Notes under the pieces: model-generated | The model's input: only the letters and a program-made list of their open reading frames with translations | Told to the model about the DNA's origin: nothing | Database searches by the model: none | From: an uncultured Methanomicrobiales archaeon | GTDB taxonomy: Archaea > Halobacteriota > Methanomicrobia > Methanomicrobiales > Methanospirillaceae | Reading direction: 5' to 3' | Length of the DNA: 64,000 bases | Assembly: GCA_903926075.1 (NCBI GenBank) | Contig: CAIYHQ010000128.1 | Coordinates: forward strand, 62,001-126,000 | Made by a program: the position numbers and the translations under genes | Shown here: positions 53,726 through 61,860 of the stretch, piece by piece | Position numbering within the stretch: position 1 is the first letter of the stretch | How the letters are laid out: every line of letters begins with the position of its first letter

Positions 53726-54178
53726 ATGAATTCTAAATCTGTACTTATTGTTGCTTCCATAATCTGTTTTATTTTAATAGCTGGATGTACTGACACCGGA
53801 AAAAACTCAGGCGGGACAACAGAACAAACGACCGTGCCCATAGCATCTCCTTTAACCAGTGCAGAGCCAGGCATAACAGACAAAGTGCCTTCAATTTATG
53901 AAGTAGCTGTCCAGGTAGAGAAAAGTACACTCGCAAATGACCCTGCAATCACAACAACATTCAGAGGAGGAGCCGGAATGAATTCTCTATCCAAGATATC
54001 CATGACTGTGACTCATCCGGACGGTAGTATCGCATCAGGTTCAATTGATCATCCTCTCGTCGGTAATACCCTGACCCTTGCGGGTTCTCTTGGAAAAGAC
54101 AGGGTAGTTATCATGTCAGAACTGCCAAATGGGAAGAAATACAGGATATATGACGAATATTTAAGTTACAGGGGTTAA
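53726..54178 (+). CDS. Small secreted lipoprotein
   Basis: 150 residues with a lipoprotein signal peptide (VLIVASIICFILIAGC, lipobox IAGC at about 18-21), a short Thr/Ser linker and a beta-rich outer domain of about 100 residues (VQVEKSTLANDPAITTTFRGG, ISMTVTHPDGSIASGSI). Similar short lipoproteins are frequent in Methanomicrobiales. The next gene follows after 10 bases. Confidence 0.65.
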   Translation: MNSKSVLIVASIICFILIAGCTDTGKNSGGTTEQTTVPIASPLTSAEPGITDKVPSIYEVAVQVEKSTLANDPAITTTFRGGAGMNSLSKISMTVTHPDGSIASGSIDHPLVGNTLTLAGSLGKDRVVIMSELPNGKKYRIYDEYLSYRG

Positions 54179-54188
54179 GGCGGAAGAG

Positions 54189-54992
54189 ATGAAGTCTTTT
54201 AACTTGAAACTGACAACCGGCATAAAAGTCATTTTTTTTCTTTCAATAATCAGTATTATCATTATTTGTCCAGGTTACTGTGCAGAATTAAATATTGGAA
54301 AATTATTGAACGATACCATAGAAGCTGATGGAGTTATTACCTATATTGACCTTGAAGGTGGTTTTTACGGTATAATAACTGGATCAGGCGATGATTACCT
54401 CCCTAATAATCTCCCTGTGCAATATAAAAAAAACGGGACTAATGTACATTTTCAGGGAATTATTAATGACGATGGCGTCTCTTTTATGCAATGGGGCACA
54501 CCTGTTACAATAACAAAGATTGAGCCGAAAATTCAGGTAATTCCAACAATAGAACTCTATAATAAAGGAAAAAAAGTAATATTATCATCATCACAAAAAT
54601 CAATGCTCATCCCTCTAATCAATTCTGCTCTCTCGGCAGTTGACACGGTTTACCGTTGTATCACTCCGGTAACAGAAGTTGAACAGAAGAAGAAGACAGA
54701 AAGAATTATGCTTGTTTCATATGGCAAACCTATTGACCTCTCAACCTCGCTCGGTATAGGGGAGGGCCCTTCAAAGAATAATTCAGGAAGTTCTGTGATT
54801 TCAAAAGTCAGGCGTGTAGCCTTTTTAATTCCTGAAAACGAGTCACTTGTCCCAACCGCAGACATTCTTATTATGCAGGATAAAAAAACCTATTATGGCT
54901 GTTATTCAGAGGGCCGGTACCAGAATGAGACGAATAGTACCAATTGGATAGAAGATATCGAATTAATAATATCCCAGTCAAACACAAAATAA
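54189..54992 (+). CDS. Secreted hypothetical protein
   Basis: 267 residues with an N-terminal signal peptide (about 12-31, VIFFLSIISIIIICPGYCA). The N-terminal half (DTIEADGVITYIDLEGGFYG, PVQYKKNGTNVHFQGIIND) resembles a small beta-barrel (OB-like) domain. The second half has a long helix (QKSMLIPLINSALSAVDTVY). No family name can be given. Probably co-transcribed with the lipoprotein gene. Confidence 0.6.
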   Translation: MKSFNLKLTTGIKVIFFLSIISIIIICPGYCAELNIGKLLNDTIEADGVITYIDLEGGFYGIITGSGDDYLPNNLPVQYKKNGTNVHFQGIINDDGVSFMQWGTPVTITKIEPKIQVIPTIELYNKGKKVILSSSQKSMLIPLINSALSAVDTVYRCITPVTEVEQKKKTERIMLVSYGKPIDLSTSLGIGEGPSKNNSGSSVISKVRRVAFLIPENESLVPTADILIMQDKKTYYGCYSEGRYQNETNSTNWIEDIELIISQSNTK

Positions 54993-55054
54993 AATAAAAA
55001 AGGAACTGGCATCCTCCCATATCTTTATTACTAACTGAAAAAGAAAAAAATACT

Positions 55055-55363
55055 ATGGTTCAGGACGAAGCAGCGTACAGGGAGGCAAGGAGACACGTTA
55101 AAAATTTACGACATTTTTACTGGCACCTTGTTGTGTATATCATTGTCAATGCCATGCTTGTCATTATAAATCTTATTGTAAGTCCGCATACACTCTGGTT
55201 CTATTGGATAACAATATTCTGGGGAATTGGTGTTGTAATGAACGCGGTACAGGTATTCTCTCACGACAAAGTACTTGGGAAAGACTGGGAAGAGCGGAAG
55301 ATACAGGAGTACATAAACTCCCACAGAGATGACAATGTTCATGAGGAAGAGGAAAGTGATTAA
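55055..55363 (+). CDS. 2TM-domain protein
   Basis: 102 residues; the core YREARRHVKNLRHFYWHLVVYI with two helices, a conserved YWITIFWGIGVVMNAVQVF and the end GKDWEERKIQEYIN match the 2TM domain family found at the C-termini of many membrane regulators and as stand-alone proteins. The tail is acidic (HEEEESD). Confidence 0.8.
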   Translation: MVQDEAAYREARRHVKNLRHFYWHLVVYIIVNAMLVIINLIVSPHTLWFYWITIFWGIGVVMNAVQVFSHDKVLGKDWEERKIQEYINSHRDDNVHEEEESD

Positions 55364-55427
55364 GATATATTTTTTTAAAAAACAACCAAAAGACCATAAT
55401 AGAAAAACGTGATACCTGGTAATTAAA

Positions 55428-55961
55428 ATGGTTGTAACAGATTCAGAACTGGCTCTCGTTATTCCATATGAGATGCGTTGGAAGTTGGTTTCAGAGTTAG
55501 TGGCGTCTATTCCGGCTATGTACGACAATCTCTTTTCAGATATAGTCGGAAAGGAATATACTGAAATTGCAGGTGCAGTATCAATTGAGGTTGCACGAAG
55601 GGCCAGGTTGATAGCATTAAATCTTGGATTGTTATTCGGAGACGGGCCTGATCTAGCACATACACTGTCACTTATTCTAACAATATTTTATGGTCCGAAT
55701 TATAGGCTTGAAGAGCTTCCAATTTCAGAAGAGAGTGCAGTCCTCCTTTGTACAAGGTGCCCAAGGCTAACAGAGACCCAACTTGTCCACTCTGACACAC
55801 AAAATCTTTTTCACCGTTGTCTTGGCTTTATAGTGTATACAGTTGAAGGGCTTAACCCTGAATATACTGTAAGATTCGTAAGGGCATCCTGTACCGGAGA
55901 CAGGCACTGTGAGATAAAGGTGCAAAAAAAGAGTGATAAAAAGGATGTTTCAATAAAATAA
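55428..55961 (+). CDS. Hypothetical protein with conserved Cys in the C-terminal half
   Basis: 177 residues, soluble. The N-terminal half is helical (MRWKLVSELVASIPAMYDNLF). The C-terminal half is beta-rich with CTRCPRL, HRCLGFIVYTVEGL and ASCTGDRHCEIKV. The end pattern C-x-G-D-x-x-C-E resembles V4R and ATC-hydrolase-like small-ligand or metal-binding domains, but this is not certain. It ends one base before the convergent moaE stop. Confidence 0.5.
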   Translation: MVVTDSELALVIPYEMRWKLVSELVASIPAMYDNLFSDIVGKEYTEIAGAVSIEVARRARLIALNLGLLFGDGPDLAHTLSLILTIFYGPNYRLEELPISEESAVLLCTRCPRLTETQLVHSDTQNLFHRCLGFIVYTVEGLNPEYTVRFVRASCTGDRHCEIKVQKKSDKKDVSIK

Positions 55962-55962
55962 A

Positions 55963-56391
55963 CTATTCATGTTCGGATGATACCCACCGTTCTCCCTCAC
56001 CAGTATATTCTTTCTTCCAGATAGGGACTCTCTCCTTTATCCTCTCTATTATGTATTCACTACCCAGGAATGCTTCTTTCCTGTGACCTGCCCCGCATAC
56101 AATGAGAACAATGATCTCGCCTATAAAAAGCGTTCCAATTCTATGCTCAACATGAACATATGTCAGATTGTGCTCTTTCTGGGCATCCGCTGCAATTGTT
56201 TGCAGGTCAAGAAGGGCCATCTCTTCATCCGCTTCCACCAGGAGTTTTGATATTCCATCATCCCTTACAATACCACAGAATGTAACGATAGCTCCGGCAG
56301 ACGGCCCTTTTGCTTTTTCTATTGCTATATTTGAATCAATTTTTCCTTTTTTTATAAAAACCTCAACTGACCTTGCTTCTATCACTTTCAA
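55963..56391 (-). CDS. moaE: Molybdopterin synthase catalytic subunit MoaE
   Basis: 142 residues. Typical MoaE parts: GPSAGAIVTFCGIVRDDG, VHVEHRIGTLFIGEIIVLI, CGAGHRKEAFLGSEYII and the end VPIWKKEYTGEGERWV with the catalytic Lys pair. Together with MoaD it converts precursor Z to molybdopterin, needed for tungsten/molybdenum formylmethanofuran dehydrogenase and formate dehydrogenase. Overlaps the moaD stop by 4 bases. Confidence 0.88.
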   Translation of the reverse strand: MKVIEARSVEVFIKKGKIDSNIAIEKAKGPSAGAIVTFCGIVRDDGISKLLVEADEEMALLDLQTIAADAQKEHNLTYVHVEHRIGTLFIGEIIVLIVCGAGHRKEAFLGSEYIIERIKERVPIWKKEYTGEGERWVSSEHE

Positions 56392-56666
56392 CCACCTGAT
56401 ACAGGCGGATAGAGTGCGACTTCATCGCCTTCCTTAAGTGAAAAGGTAGGAAAGTCATCTCTGTCCAGGCGTACTCCGTTAACTGCCACAATGACATGCC
56501 CCAGTATGTTTCCCTCCTTCCCGCAAAGAGCGTCCTGTTTTTCTGGATCGTTCCCGCAGATACCTGAAACGAGACCGGTAATTCCGGTTCCTTCCGGTAG
56601 ATCTATTGCAAGATCACTTCCGAATAATTCCCGAAACCTGGCAAATGTCTTTACTTTTACCTTCAT
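56388..56666 (-). CDS. moaD: MoaD/ThiS-type sulfur carrier
   Basis: 92 residues with the beta-grasp pattern VKVKTFARFRELFGSDLAID and the C-terminal YPPVSGG, whose terminal Gly-Gly is adenylated and thiocarboxylated. It lies between moeB and moaE, so MoaD is more likely than ThiS. Confidence 0.88.
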   Translation of the reverse strand: MKVKVKTFARFRELFGSDLAIDLPEGTGITGLVSGICGNDPEKQDALCGKEGNILGHVIVAVNGVRLDRDDFPTFSLKEGDEVALYPPVSGG

Positions 56667-56687
56667 CTTTCTTCTTCTCCAATACTT

Positions 56688-57440
56688 TCAATCTTCCATG
56701 CTATATTCATTACCACAAACTGGACAATCCGGCCTTTTTTTCAGTTTTATCTCTTCAAGTCTGCCAGTTAAACCGTCCCATAGAAGAAGCCGGTTCCCAA
56801 GACCTTCTCCAATACCGAGAAGATGTTTTATCACTTCGTTAGCTTGTAATAGGCCGATAATTCCCGGTGTGATCCCGATAACAGGAACTTTGTCCGAAAC
56901 CTTAACATCAGGAAATATACAGGCGAGACAGGCACTCTTACCTGGAATGACTGTTGTAACCTGTCCATCAAAAGACCTCACTGCACCATGGACAAGAATT
57001 TTTCGGTTTTTCACTGCAAATGAGTTTAAGATATACCTTGTTTCAAAATTATCCATTGCATCAACAATAACTGATGCATCGCCTATGAGTGAATCTACCG
57101 ATGAGGGATCTATGTTTTCTGATTTTGCATGGACGGTTATATGCGGGTTTATTCTTTTAAGTTTAATAGACGCAGACTCAACCTTTTCTATCCCTATATC
57201 CTCATCATAATGGAGTATTTGTCGATTGAGATTCGATAGTTCAACTACATCCTTGTCAATTATAGTTAGTGACCCGACCCCGGCCACTGCAAGATAGTAT
57301 GCAACCGGAGAGCCAAGTCCTCCGGCACCCGCAATTGCAACATGGGAATTCTTTAGTCTGTTCTGCCCTTCCTCGCCAAAAATTAATAACTGCCTGCAGT
57401 AACGCTCACTTTCTTCAACCGAAATTTTTGAACCTTCCAT
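56688..57440 (-). CDS. moeB: MoeB/ThiF-type adenylyltransferase
   Basis: 250 residues of the E1-like family: RYCRQLLIFGEEGQNRLKNS, the ATP-binding VAIAGAGGLGSPVAYYLA, DKDVVELSNLNRQILH, and DAMDNFETRYILNSFAV. Zn-binding Cys pairs are CLAC and CPVC near the end. It activates the C-terminus of MoaD. ATG 57440 was taken as the start because an AGGAT lies 10 bases upstream; a GTG two codons earlier is possible. No rhodanese domain is fused. Confidence 0.88.
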   Translation of the reverse strand: MEGSKISVEESERYCRQLLIFGEEGQNRLKNSHVAIAGAGGLGSPVAYYLAVAGVGSLTIIDKDVVELSNLNRQILHYDEDIGIEKVESASIKLKRINPHITVHAKSENIDPSSVDSLIGDASVIVDAMDNFETRYILNSFAVKNRKILVHGAVRSFDGQVTTVIPGKSACLACIFPDVKVSDKVPVIGITPGIIGLLQANEVIKHLLGIGEGLGNRLLLWDGLTGRLEEIKLKKRPDCPVCGNEYSMED

Positions 57441-57497
57441 GAACACTCAGATCCTAACTTGGGGGTATTTTTGAGGAATATTTCTTCATCTTTACAA

Positions 57498-57509
57498 TAT
57501 TATAAATTA
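57498..57509 (+). promoter_or_regulatory. TATA box of the cdh operon
   Basis: TATTATAAATTA is located about 25-30 bases before the expected transcript start, leaving a short 5' leader of about 25-35 bases with an AGGGAGG ribosome-binding site at about 57545-57551. Confidence 0.55.
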
Positions 57510-57559
57510 GAGCATAAGGGAATACTGAGTTAGAAATTGTTGAAAGGGAGGCGGGCATC

Positions 57560-59917
57560 ATCACCACAAAAGACTTAAATATTCGTATTAAGGAGTTGGA
57601 GACCGGCATCGGCTTTATTCGTGATCTTGAAGTCTCTGTGGGGCACATGAACATCGAAAGATGGGATGAGCCACAGGGGCCCACTCCTTTTCCTACCATA
57701 ACAACGTTTCGTAACTGGGACCGCCAGCTTCTTTCCCGTTATAAACCATTTTATATGCCATTTTGCGACCTTTGCTGCCTGTGCACTTTTGGTAAATGTG
57801 ACCTCACCGGCACTAAACGCGGGGCCTGCGGAATAACAATGGCAGCGCAGCAGTCGAGGATAGTCCTTCTTGCAAGTTGTATCGGTGCTGCAACACATGT
57901 GAGCCATGCCCACGAACTGGTTTCAGAGCTTATAAAACGGTTCGGACCCGACTTCAGGCTGGACCCTGGCGGACTCTCGGTTGGAGTGGAAGCACCGCTT
58001 ATTCGTCTTGTATGCGGGCTCAAACCTGAAACACTCTCTGACCTTGAGACAGTCGTCAGTTATCTTGAGCGAGAGGTTACAAGCCTTCTTTCTGCAACGC
58101 ATACCGGACAGGAGGGTGACCCACTGGACCTTGAGTCAAAAGTATTCCATTCTGGCATGATTGATCATGTGGGACTGGAAGTTGCTGACATTGCACAGAT
58201 TTCCGGCTTTAATTTTCCAAAAGCCGACCCAGATGCACCGTTAATAAGACTGGGTGTAAAGGGAATAGATACAAAAAAACCGGTTATCCTTGTTATCGGT
58301 CACAATGTGACACCTTCTGTCAGCATCATGGAGTATCTGAAAGAGTTCCATTCAGCTGATTCAGCTGAGGTCACAGGGATATGCTGCAGTGCGATTGATT
58401 TATCCCGTAATAATAAGAAAGCCAGAATAATTGGACCCATTTCCTGGCAGATGAGATATATCCGGAGTGGAATACCGGATGTCATTGTAGTTGACGAACA
58501 GTGCATCAGAACAGATGTGATTAATGAAGCAGGGGCAGTGAATACCCGCGTAATCGCGACGAGCGAAAAAAACTGCATAGGTCTCCCTGACAGGACAAAT
58601 GACACGGCAGAGAGTATAATTAATGATCTTGTATCAAATAAACTTCCGGGCGTTCTTATACTCGACCCATTAAAATCTGCTCAGGTTGCAGTGGAGACTT
58701 CATTGCGGATCTTCGAAGAGAGAAGAAGGACTCACCGACCTTTTTCAGAGGCTGAAGCGAATGAGGCCGCCCTGAACTGTACAGGATGCATGGAATGTGT
58801 CAGGTCCTGTCCAAATGAACTTCCCATTCCTGACGCAATTCAATCATTCAGGGATGGTAACCCGGTAAATCTTCGGGAATTGCTCGACTTATGCAATGGC
58901 TGCATCCGGTGTGAACAAGCATGTCCTAAAGGTATTCCTGTGCATCGCCTGATCGTCTATTCAGGCTGGGAAAAACTGAATAATGAGCAGTTTACAGTTA
59001 GAGCCGGAAGGGGAGCAATCCAGGACACAGAAATCAGGACTGTCGGTGGGCCGCTCGTCCTTGGTGAAATCCCTGGAATAATTGCATTTGTAGGATGTGC
59101 CAATTATCCAAACGGCGGCGAGGAAGTTGCAAGGATGGCAGTGGAATTTGCACATAGAAAATACATTGTCTGCACTTCAGGATGCTCGGCTATTACTATC
59201 GGCATGTACCATGACGAAGACGGAAAGACTCCATATGAGGCTTATAGCGGAAAGTTTGATGCCGGTTGCATCCTGAATGTCGGGTCCTGCGTTTCAAATG
59301 CACATATTTCAGGAGCTGCTGTTAAGATTGCAAACATATTTGCAAAAAGGAATCTCAGGGGTAATTATGAGGAAATTGCCGACTATGTCCATAACAGGGT
59401 CGGTGCAGTTGGAATCGCCTGGGGAGCAATGTCACAAAAAGCAGCAGCGATTGCAGCCGGTTTCTGGAGACTCGGAATCCCTGTAATTGTAGGCCCGCAG
59501 GGGACCAAATACAGGCGTATGCTTCTTGGAAGGGGAGATATTGATTCCGACTGGACGGTAATGGATTCAAGAACAGGTGAAGAAGTATATACCGGACCTG
59601 TTCCGGAGCATCTCTTTTATGCGGCTGAAACAGAAGAAGAAGCTATGATGATGGCAGCAAAACTCTGCATGCGACCCAATGACACGGGTAAAGGGAGAAT
59701 TATAAAAATTACCCACTATATCGACCTTTACAGAAAATTATATGGAAAAATTCCTGACGATATTTACAGATTCATACGAAAAAAAGGCGATATACCCCTG
59801 ACCCTGAAGGATTCAATCGAAGAGAACCTAAAAATGCATAACTGGAAAGAGTCCCCAATTCCAGACCCAACAAGAATCCGGAGTTATGAAGGGAAGAGTG
59901 GAGAATCAAAGAGATGA
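57560..59917 (+). CDS. cdhA: CODH/ACDS alpha subunit (carbon monoxide dehydrogenase), CdhA
   Basis: This is the Ni-Fe-S carbon monoxide dehydrogenase subunit that reduces CO2 to CO for acetyl-CoA synthesis. Cluster ligands: FCDLCCLCTFGKCDLTGTKRG near the N-terminus, two ferredoxin motifs (CTGCMECVRSCPNELP and CNGCIRCEQACPKGIP), and C-cluster residues VDEQC, GCANYPNGG, TSGCSAITIGMY and NVGSCVSNAH. At about 770-785 residues it is of normal length. A TTG at 57596 is the first standard start, but its GGAG is directly adjacent and it would remove conserved N-terminal residues. The AGGGAGG at 57545-57551 points to ATC 57560 ((M)TTKDLNIRIKELETG). Confidence 0.9.
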   Translation: MTTKDLNIRIKELETGIGFIRDLEVSVGHMNIERWDEPQGPTPFPTITTFRNWDRQLLSRYKPFYMPFCDLCCLCTFGKCDLTGTKRGACGITMAAQQSRIVLLASCIGAATHVSHAHELVSELIKRFGPDFRLDPGGLSVGVEAPLIRLVCGLKPETLSDLETVVSYLEREVTSLLSATHTGQEGDPLDLESKVFHSGMIDHVGLEVADIAQISGFNFPKADPDAPLIRLGVKGIDTKKPVILVIGHNVTPSVSIMEYLKEFHSADSAEVTGICCSAIDLSRNNKKARIIGPISWQMRYIRSGIPDVIVVDEQCIRTDVINEAGAVNTRVIATSEKNCIGLPDRTNDTAESIINDLVSNKLPGVLILDPLKSAQVAVETSLRIFEERRRTHRPFSEAEANEAALNCTGCMECVRSCPNELPIPDAIQSFRDGNPVNLRELLDLCNGCIRCEQACPKGIPVHRLIVYSGWEKLNNEQFTVRAGRGAIQDTEIRTVGGPLVLGEIPGIIAFVGCANYPNGGEEVARMAVEFAHRKYIVCTSGCSAITIGMYHDEDGKTPYEAYSGKFDAGCILNVGSCVSNAHISGAAVKIANIFAKRNLRGNYEEIADYVHNRVGAVGIAWGAMSQKAAAIAAGFWRLGIPVIVGPQGTKYRRMLLGRGDIDSDWTVMDSRTGEEVYTGPVPEHLFYAAETEEEAMMMAAKLCMRPNDTGKGRIIKITHYIDLYRKLYGKIPDDIYRFIRKKGDIPLTLKDSIEENLKMHNWKESPIPDPTRIRSYEGKSGESKR

Positions 59918-60447
59918 CATCTCACGGGAGCTGGATGAGAGCAGAAATTGCAGGACCAAAGAAAGCTGTCGTAATCAATAAAACTGAAGTTGTTACAGCT
60001 CTCTTAAAACGCTTCCGTTCTCCAGTTCTCATTATTGGCTCCCGTTCGACAGAAATTGAACTGAATGGCGGAAAACTTATTTCTTACCTGGCCAGAATTG
60101 CAGAAGTCTGGAAGATACCAGTTGTAACAACGAACAGGAGCGCCTCACTCTACTTTGCAGAAATCCGACGCCATTCATTTCCAATTCCGGTTATTGAGAT
60201 TGCAAATCTGCTTTCAGATCCAGGTTGGAAAGGAATTTCGGAAAACGGGACACCAGACCTTGCTATCTTCAGTGGACTCCCGTATTCAATGGAATGGACC
60301 CTCCTTTCAGGACTAAAACACTTTGCTCCACATTTAAAAACACTCTCGCTGGAGTACGGGTATGAACCTCAGGCAGATTATTCTCTTCCAAACCTTGATA
60401 TGAATAAATTCCATGAAATTTTATCTTTTATAGGCCGGGGTGAATAG
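59914..60447 (+). CDS. cdhB: CODH/ACDS epsilon subunit CdhB
   Basis: 177 residues. It forms a Rossmann-like complex with CdhA and may carry FAD or stabilise it. Segments: SPVLIIGSRSTEIELNGGKLI, IPVVTTNRSASLYFAEIRRH and PDLAIFSGLPYSMEWTLLSGLKHF. Starts within the cdhA stop (ATGA). Confidence 0.88.
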   Translation: MTSHGSWMRAEIAGPKKAVVINKTEVVTALLKRFRSPVLIIGSRSTEIELNGGKLISYLARIAEVWKIPVVTTNRSASLYFAEIRRHSFPIPVIEIANLLSDPGWKGISENGTPDLAIFSGLPYSMEWTLLSGLKHFAPHLKTLSLEYGYEPQADYSLPNLDMNKFHEILSFIGRGE

Positions 60448-60453
60448 AAAGAA

Positions 60454-61860
60454 ATGTTTGAAGAGATTCCGGTTGAAATAGGGCTAGTCCACGAGGGCGA
60501 ACGCATACGAAAGAGCAACATGCACTGTGAACTCGGCGGGCCAGGCATTAAGGAAAAATTTGAACTTGTCAGGGTATGCCAGGCTGAAACTATAGTTCAT
60601 GGTAAGATCAGTATAATTGGTCCGGACCTACCGGATATCCCGGCATCTTCCAGCCAGCCTTTTGCAATTCTTGTTGAAATTGCAGGTGAAGGGCTTGATT
60701 CAGATATTGAAGGAGTTCTCGAACGAAGAATTCATGAATACTGCAATTATATTCAGGGGTTCATGCACCTTAACCAGCGTTACGATATCTGGTGCAGGTT
60801 GTCGACCCAGGCATGGAATAAAGGATTCCGGACACTCCGCTATATAGGCGAAGTACTTATTGCTCTCCTTTGCAGTGAACTCCCTCTCATTAAATCAGCA
60901 CAGGTCACATTCTTTACTGACCCGGTTGAGATCCATAAACGATACGACGATGCCCTTGCGATATATGAATCGAGAGATGCCCGTGCACGAGGTCTTCACG
61001 ATGAGGACGTTGACGTTTTTTACGGGTGTGCCCTCTGCCAGTCTTTTGCTCCTACACATGTGTGTGTTATAACTCCGGAGAGATATGCAAACTGCGGGGC
61101 GATAAGCTGGTTTGATGGTAGGGCAGCGGCCAGGATTGACCCGAAGGGCCCGATTTTTGCAATTGAAAAGGGAGTTTGTATCGACCCGGTTCTTGGAGAA
61201 TATTCAGGTGTGAACGAAAGCGCCCGTGACCGTTCTATGGGTGAAGTAACCCGGGTATGCCTTTATTCAGCATACACCTGGCCTCACACGTCATGTGGCT
61301 GCTTTGAGGGAATTGCATTTTTCATTCCTGAAGTTGAAGGCTACGGTATCGTCCACCGTGGTTTTCAGGAAGTGACGGTTAATGGACTCCCTTTCTCAAC
61401 AATGGCTGATTCAACTGCAGGAGGCAGACAGGTAGCTGGCTTTCATGGCATATCCATAGAATATCTTAGATCAGGAAAGTTTCTTGCAGCTGAAGGAGGT
61501 TACGCGAGGGTTGTATGGATGCCTGAATCATTGAAGGAGAAGATTTATTCGTTCATCCCGGCGGAATTGTGCGATGTCATACCAACTGAGGCTTCTGTAA
61601 CATCAATTAACGAACTTCGGGAATTTCTAAAAAAGAATAATCACCCGGTAATTCAGTACTGGAACAGTTCAGAAATAAACAATAATGAAAGTGAAGAGAG
61701 GGCAGGGTCAGGGAATAATCCTGTTTTTACTTTTAAAGAACTGCCATTTACCGGAAACGGTATAAAAATTACTTTGAAAAACGCAAAGATATATGCGGAA
61801 AAAGTGATTATTGAACCGGTAAGGCAGAAAAGGTCAGATAAAGGAGATAATCATGAGTGA
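60454..61860 (+). CDS. cdhC: Acetyl-CoA decarbonylase/synthase beta subunit CdhC
   Basis: 468 residues; the acetyl-CoA synthase that joins CO, methyl and CoA at the Ni-Ni-[4Fe-4S] A-cluster. Ligand region: DVFYGCALCQSFAPTHVCVI, ERYANCGAISWFDG and TWPHTSCGCFEGIAF. It is shorter than bacterial AcsB because archaeal CdhC lacks the N-terminal CODH-binding domain. The last 70 residues are variable. ATG 6 bases after cdhB; its stop overlaps cdhD by 8 bases. Confidence 0.92.
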   Translation: MFEEIPVEIGLVHEGERIRKSNMHCELGGPGIKEKFELVRVCQAETIVHGKISIIGPDLPDIPASSSQPFAILVEIAGEGLDSDIEGVLERRIHEYCNYIQGFMHLNQRYDIWCRLSTQAWNKGFRTLRYIGEVLIALLCSELPLIKSAQVTFFTDPVEIHKRYDDALAIYESRDARARGLHDEDVDVFYGCALCQSFAPTHVCVITPERYANCGAISWFDGRAAARIDPKGPIFAIEKGVCIDPVLGEYSGVNESARDRSMGEVTRVCLYSAYTWPHTSCGCFEGIAFFIPEVEGYGIVHRGFQEVTVNGLPFSTMADSTAGGRQVAGFHGISIEYLRSGKFLAAEGGYARVVWMPESLKEKIYSFIPAELCDVIPTEASVTSINELREFLKKNNHPVIQYWNSSEINNNESEERAGSGNNPVFTFKELPFTGNGIKITLKNAKIYAEKVIIEPVRQKRSDKGDNHE

